Shown here: piece after piece, positions 61,899 through 64,000 of the stretch
Layout: each line of letters starts with the position of its first letter
Numbering within the stretch: position 1 is the stretch's first letter
Assembly: GCF_900496975.1 (NCBI RefSeq)
Contig: NZ_UFQC01000004.1
Span: forward strand, 1-64,000
Reading direction: 5' to 3'
From: Achromobacter veterisilvae
Lineage (GTDB): Bacteria > Pseudomonadota > Gammaproteobacteria > Burkholderiales > Burkholderiaceae_B
DNA length: 64,000 nucleotides
The notes under the pieces: generated by a model
The model's input: the letters and a program-made list of their open reading frames with translations, nothing else
What the model was told of the DNA's origin: nothing
The model's database searches: none
Position numbers and translations under genes: made by a program

Positions 61899-62876
61899 AT
61901 GAAAACGCTCTACAGGATGACCCTCGCCGGCGCGCTCTGCGCCTACGCCGCGGGCAGCCACGCCGTCGGCCCTCGGCCGGCGCCCGCGCCGCAGAAGCAG
62001 GTGTTGACGGTGGGCTACGTCAAGGTCGGCCATCTCTCGCCCATCATCTTCGTCGCCGATGAACTGAAGGCCTGCAACGTCGAGGTCAAGCCCGTCGAAT
62101 TCGTCCGCTATGCCGACGCGCGCACCGCCCTGCTGTCCGGCTCGGTCGACGTGTCCGGCATCGGCCCCGCCGACCTGGCGATCGCGCTCGCCCAGGGCAG
62201 CCAGAAGCTGGTCGGCCTGTCCGGCGTCGCGTCCTCGCCCAAGTACCTGGTGACGCGCAAGGGCGTGAAGATGGACGACTGGAAAGACCTGGCCGGCAAA
62301 CGCATCGGCATCGCTCCGGGATCGGCCGTCTGGTTCCAATGGGCGGCCATGCTGTCCGAAAAGGGCGTGCCGTACAACACGTTCACCGCCGTCAACATCC
62401 AGGGCGGCGGCACCGCGTTCGTCCAGTCGCTGCAGCGCGGCGACGTCGACGCGGTCGCCCTGTGGGAGCCGTTCGAATCCCAACTGGTCGCCGACGGCAC
62501 CGCCTTCTTCGCGAAGAACCTGGAATACAGCCAGAGCAAGGCGGTGGGCGCCGAACTGGGCCTGCTCGCCACCACGCGCGACGCGCTGCGCGACAAGCGC
62601 GAGGCCGTGAAGTGCTTCCTGTGGGCCTACAAGAACGCCGAGGAAAAGCTCTCCAAGGATCCCGAGGCGTTCGCCGAAGCCTATTCCAAGTACACCGGAC
62701 TGCCCTTGAACGTCACGCGGGAATCGGCCAAGCTGATCAAGCTGGGCGGCGTGCTGGACCTGGACCAGATGCGCCGCCAGGCCAAGACCTTCAATGAACT
62801 GGGCGTCATTCCGAAAGACGTGAGCGGGCAGATCGACACGGTATGGGATGCCGATCTGCTCAAGGAAGTCATGTGA
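61899..62876 (+). CDS. NitT/TauT-type ABC periplasmic binding protein
   Basis: This 325-residue exported protein begins MKTLYRMTLAGALCAYAAGS (signal peptide) with CAAGGGG upstream; the longer upstream frame is shadow of the hydratase gene. The mature part starts LTVGYVKVGHLSPIIFVADE and has the NMT1-like fold (WFQWAAMLSEKGVPYNTFTA). It is followed by a hairpin (62883-62914), a permease and an ATPase. It probably imports the amide or carboxylate handled by this operon. Confidence 0.92.
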   Translation: MKTLYRMTLAGALCAYAAGSHAVGPRPAPAPQKQVLTVGYVKVGHLSPIIFVADELKACNVEVKPVEFVRYADARTALLSGSVDVSGIGPADLAIALAQGSQKLVGLSGVASSPKYLVTRKGVKMDDWKDLAGKRIGIAPGSAVWFQWAAMLSEKGVPYNTFTAVNIQGGGTAFVQSLQRGDVDAVALWEPFESQLVADGTAFFAKNLEYSQSKAVGAELGLLATTRDALRDKREAVKCFLWAYKNAEEKLSKDPEAFAEAYSKYTGLPLNVTRESAKLIKLGGVLDLDQMRRQAKTFNELGVIPKDVSGQIDTVWDADLLKEVM

Positions 62877-62882
62877 TTGCGC

Positions 62883-62914
62883 GGCTTGCGGGCCGGCCTG
62901 CCGGCCCGCAAGCC
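62883..62914 (+). repeat. Perfect 15-bp inverted repeat between binding-protein and permease genes
   Basis: GGCTTGCGGGCCGGC, loop CT, then its exact complement. It follows the binding-protein stop by about 6 bp and ends directly before the AAGGAG of the permease. Such hairpins between binding-protein and permease genes are known to stabilise the upstream mRNA and lower downstream expression. Confidence 0.7.
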
Positions 62915-62926
62915 AAGGAGATGCTG

Positions 62927-63763
62927 GTGAACGCTTCAACATTGAAATGCGCAACGCCGATCCGCCGCTCCCGCCGCGCGATCGGCCAGGCGGGACTCGG
63001 ACTGGCCGTGCCCGTCCTGATCCTGATCGTCTGGCAACTGGTGGGGCAGTCGCCCGACATGGCCGGCGTGGTGCCGACGCCGGTCCAGGTCGCCCGCGCG
63101 TGGTATGCCTGGATCTTCGGCCCGCCGGGGATGGGACTCAACCCCTACCAGGGCACCTGGGCGGGCAATGTGCAGTACTCGGCCATGCGCGTGATCCAGG
63201 GCTTCGCGCTGGCGATGCTGCTGGGCATTCCGCTGGGCCTGGCCATCGGCTGGAGCCGGCTCGCGTCCCAGACGCTGGACCCGCTGATACAAGGCCTGCG
63301 GCCGATTCCGATCACGGCATGGCTGCCTTTCTCGATTGCCCTGTTCGGCATTCGCGACATGGGCTCCATCTTCCTGATCTTCCTGGGCGGCTTCTACGCC
63401 ATCGTCGTGAACACCACGCAGGGCGCGCGCGACGTCGACCGCAACCTGGTGCGCGCGGCGCGCATGATGGGCGCCTCTTCCACGCAATTGCTGCGCCGGG
63501 TCGTGCTGCCTGCCGCCATGCCGGCCATCTTCACCGGCTTGCGCATCGGCCTGGGCATCTCGTGGACGGCCGTGATCGTCTCGGAAATGGTGGCCGTGAA
63601 ATCCGGCCTGGGCTACGTGCTGTGGGACGCCTATTACGTCGGCCGCATGGACATCGTGCTGGCGGACATGGTCTCCATCGGCCTGATGGGTTTTCTCAGC
63701 GACCGCCTGATCGTCATCATCGAGCGCCGGGTCCTGGTCTGGCGCATGCTGCAGAATCATTGA
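62927..63763 (+). CDS. ABC transporter permease (SsuC/TauC type)
   Basis: This 278-residue inner-membrane permease starts at GTG 62927 (read as [18 protein letters not shown]), chosen because AAGGAG lies 6 bp upstream; an ATG at 62921 touches that site directly and is less likely. About six helices are seen, with the coupling loop [23 protein letters not shown]. It works with the binding protein upstream and the ATPase downstream. Confidence 0.9.
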   Translation: MNASTLKCATPIRRSRRAIGQAGLGLAVPVLILIVWQLVGQSPDMAGVVPTPVQVARAWYAWIFGPPGMGLNPYQGTWAGNVQYSAMRVIQGFALAMLLGIPLGLAIGWSRLASQTLDPLIQGLRPIPITAWLPFSIALFGIRDMGSIFLIFLGGFYAIVVNTTQGARDVDRNLVRAARMMGASSTQLLRRVVLPAAMPAIFTGLRIGLGISWTAVIVSEMVAVKSGLGYVLWDAYYVGRMDIVLADMVSIGLMGFLSDRLIVIIERRVLVWRMLQNH

Positions 63764-63770
63764 GGGTGCC

Positions 63771-64000
63771 ATGTCTGATATTTCAGTCACGAATCTGAGC
63801 AAGACCTACCCGGGAGCGACCCCGGTGCAAGCGCTGGACGGCATCGACCTGCACGTTCCCGCCGGCGAGTTCGTGGCCCTGCTGGGGCCGTCCGGCTGCG
63901 GCAAGTCCACCTTGCTGAACCTGATCGCGGGCTTCGAATCGCCCACCTCGGGCGCGCTGACCGTCGACAGCGAACCCGTGACGCGGCCCGGCCCGGAACG
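63771..64000 (+). CDS. ABC transporter ATP-binding protein (partial, cut by window edge)
   Basis: Translated directly from the end of the window: [20 protein letters not shown], then Walker [10 protein letters not shown]. The frame is open to the last base, so the signature and Walker B lie beyond the window. It is the ATPase of the nitrate/sulfonate-type transporter begun at 61899 and starts 7 bp after the permease stop. Confidence 0.9.
   Translation, partial: MSDISVTNLSKTYPGATPVQALDGIDLHVPAGEFVALLGPSGCGKSTLLNLIAGFESPTSGALTVDSEPVTRPGPE

Overview
The window is high-GC proteobacterial DNA, and its gene content points to the Alcaligenaceae (Bordetella/Achromobacter type). It carries many NitT/TauT-type and polyamine-type ABC uptake systems, a Bug/TctC periplasmic binding protein, FecI/FecR iron signalling, several LysR, GntR, AraC and LacI regulators, CaiB-type CoA transferase and amidase genes, and TonB receptors. 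I saw no rRNA, tRNA, CRISPR array or intact insertion sequence. The genus is an inference from gene content, not from a marker gene.

Positions 1-15.6 kb: two divergent gene sets flank a LacI-type regulator (11254-12306). The minus-strand set runs from a periplasmic binding protein through a histidinol-dehydrogenase-family enzyme, an SDR, a zinc alcohol dehydrogenase, a complete NitT/TauT ABC transporter, a fused E1 alpha/beta 2-oxoacid dehydrogenase, a VOC protein and a lipoyl E2 cut by the window edge. The plus-strand set holds a reductase whose active-site motifs match sulfolactaldehyde reductase YihU, two more permeases and an SDR. Three related palindromes lie in the intergenic region. 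I read this as a regulon for uptake and oxidation of a small C3 acid or sulfonate (dihydroxypropanesulfonate/sulfolactate type), ending in an unusual lipoyl-dependent oxidative decarboxylation. Positions 15.6-19.5 kb hold a LysR regulator, a CxPxR sulfatase, a Bug binding protein and a VOC protein.

Positions 19.6-23.5 kb: FecI sigma factor, FecR, and a convergent STN-type TonB receptor with a Fur-like box upstream of fecI. Positions 23.8-31.1 kb are an accessory island of visibly lower GC: a WYL regulator preceded by a perfect inverted repeat, a 521-residue protein with an E...D...QxK nuclease-like core and glycine-zipper membrane tail, and a 1418-residue Ycf46-like AAA+ ATPase carrying about 30 LRV/HEAT-like repeats. 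This is the best candidate for an undescribed (probably defence) system. A gene remnant sits at its edge.

Positions 31.1-38.4 kb: a TonB receptor bracketed by two CopD-like paralogues, an ABC transporter, a divergent Crp/Fnr regulator and a group III truncated haemoglobin fused to DUF1971, suggesting metal or nitrosative-stress physiology. Positions 38.4-43.1 kb: a META/DUF4377 lipoprotein and a large UPF1/DNA2-like SF1 helicase broken by a frameshift, again in lower-GC DNA.

Positions 43.3-64 kb return to catabolic genes: a ModA-like binding protein; a PotABCD-like transporter with a DoeA-like M24 hydrolase and divergent LysR; AraC and LysR regulators; a DoxX/amidohydrolase/MFS/isochorismatase/XapX operon; and a GntR regulator divergent from an AtzG-like/amidase/CoA-transferase/enoyl-CoA hydratase/NitT-type ABC operon that runs off the right edge.
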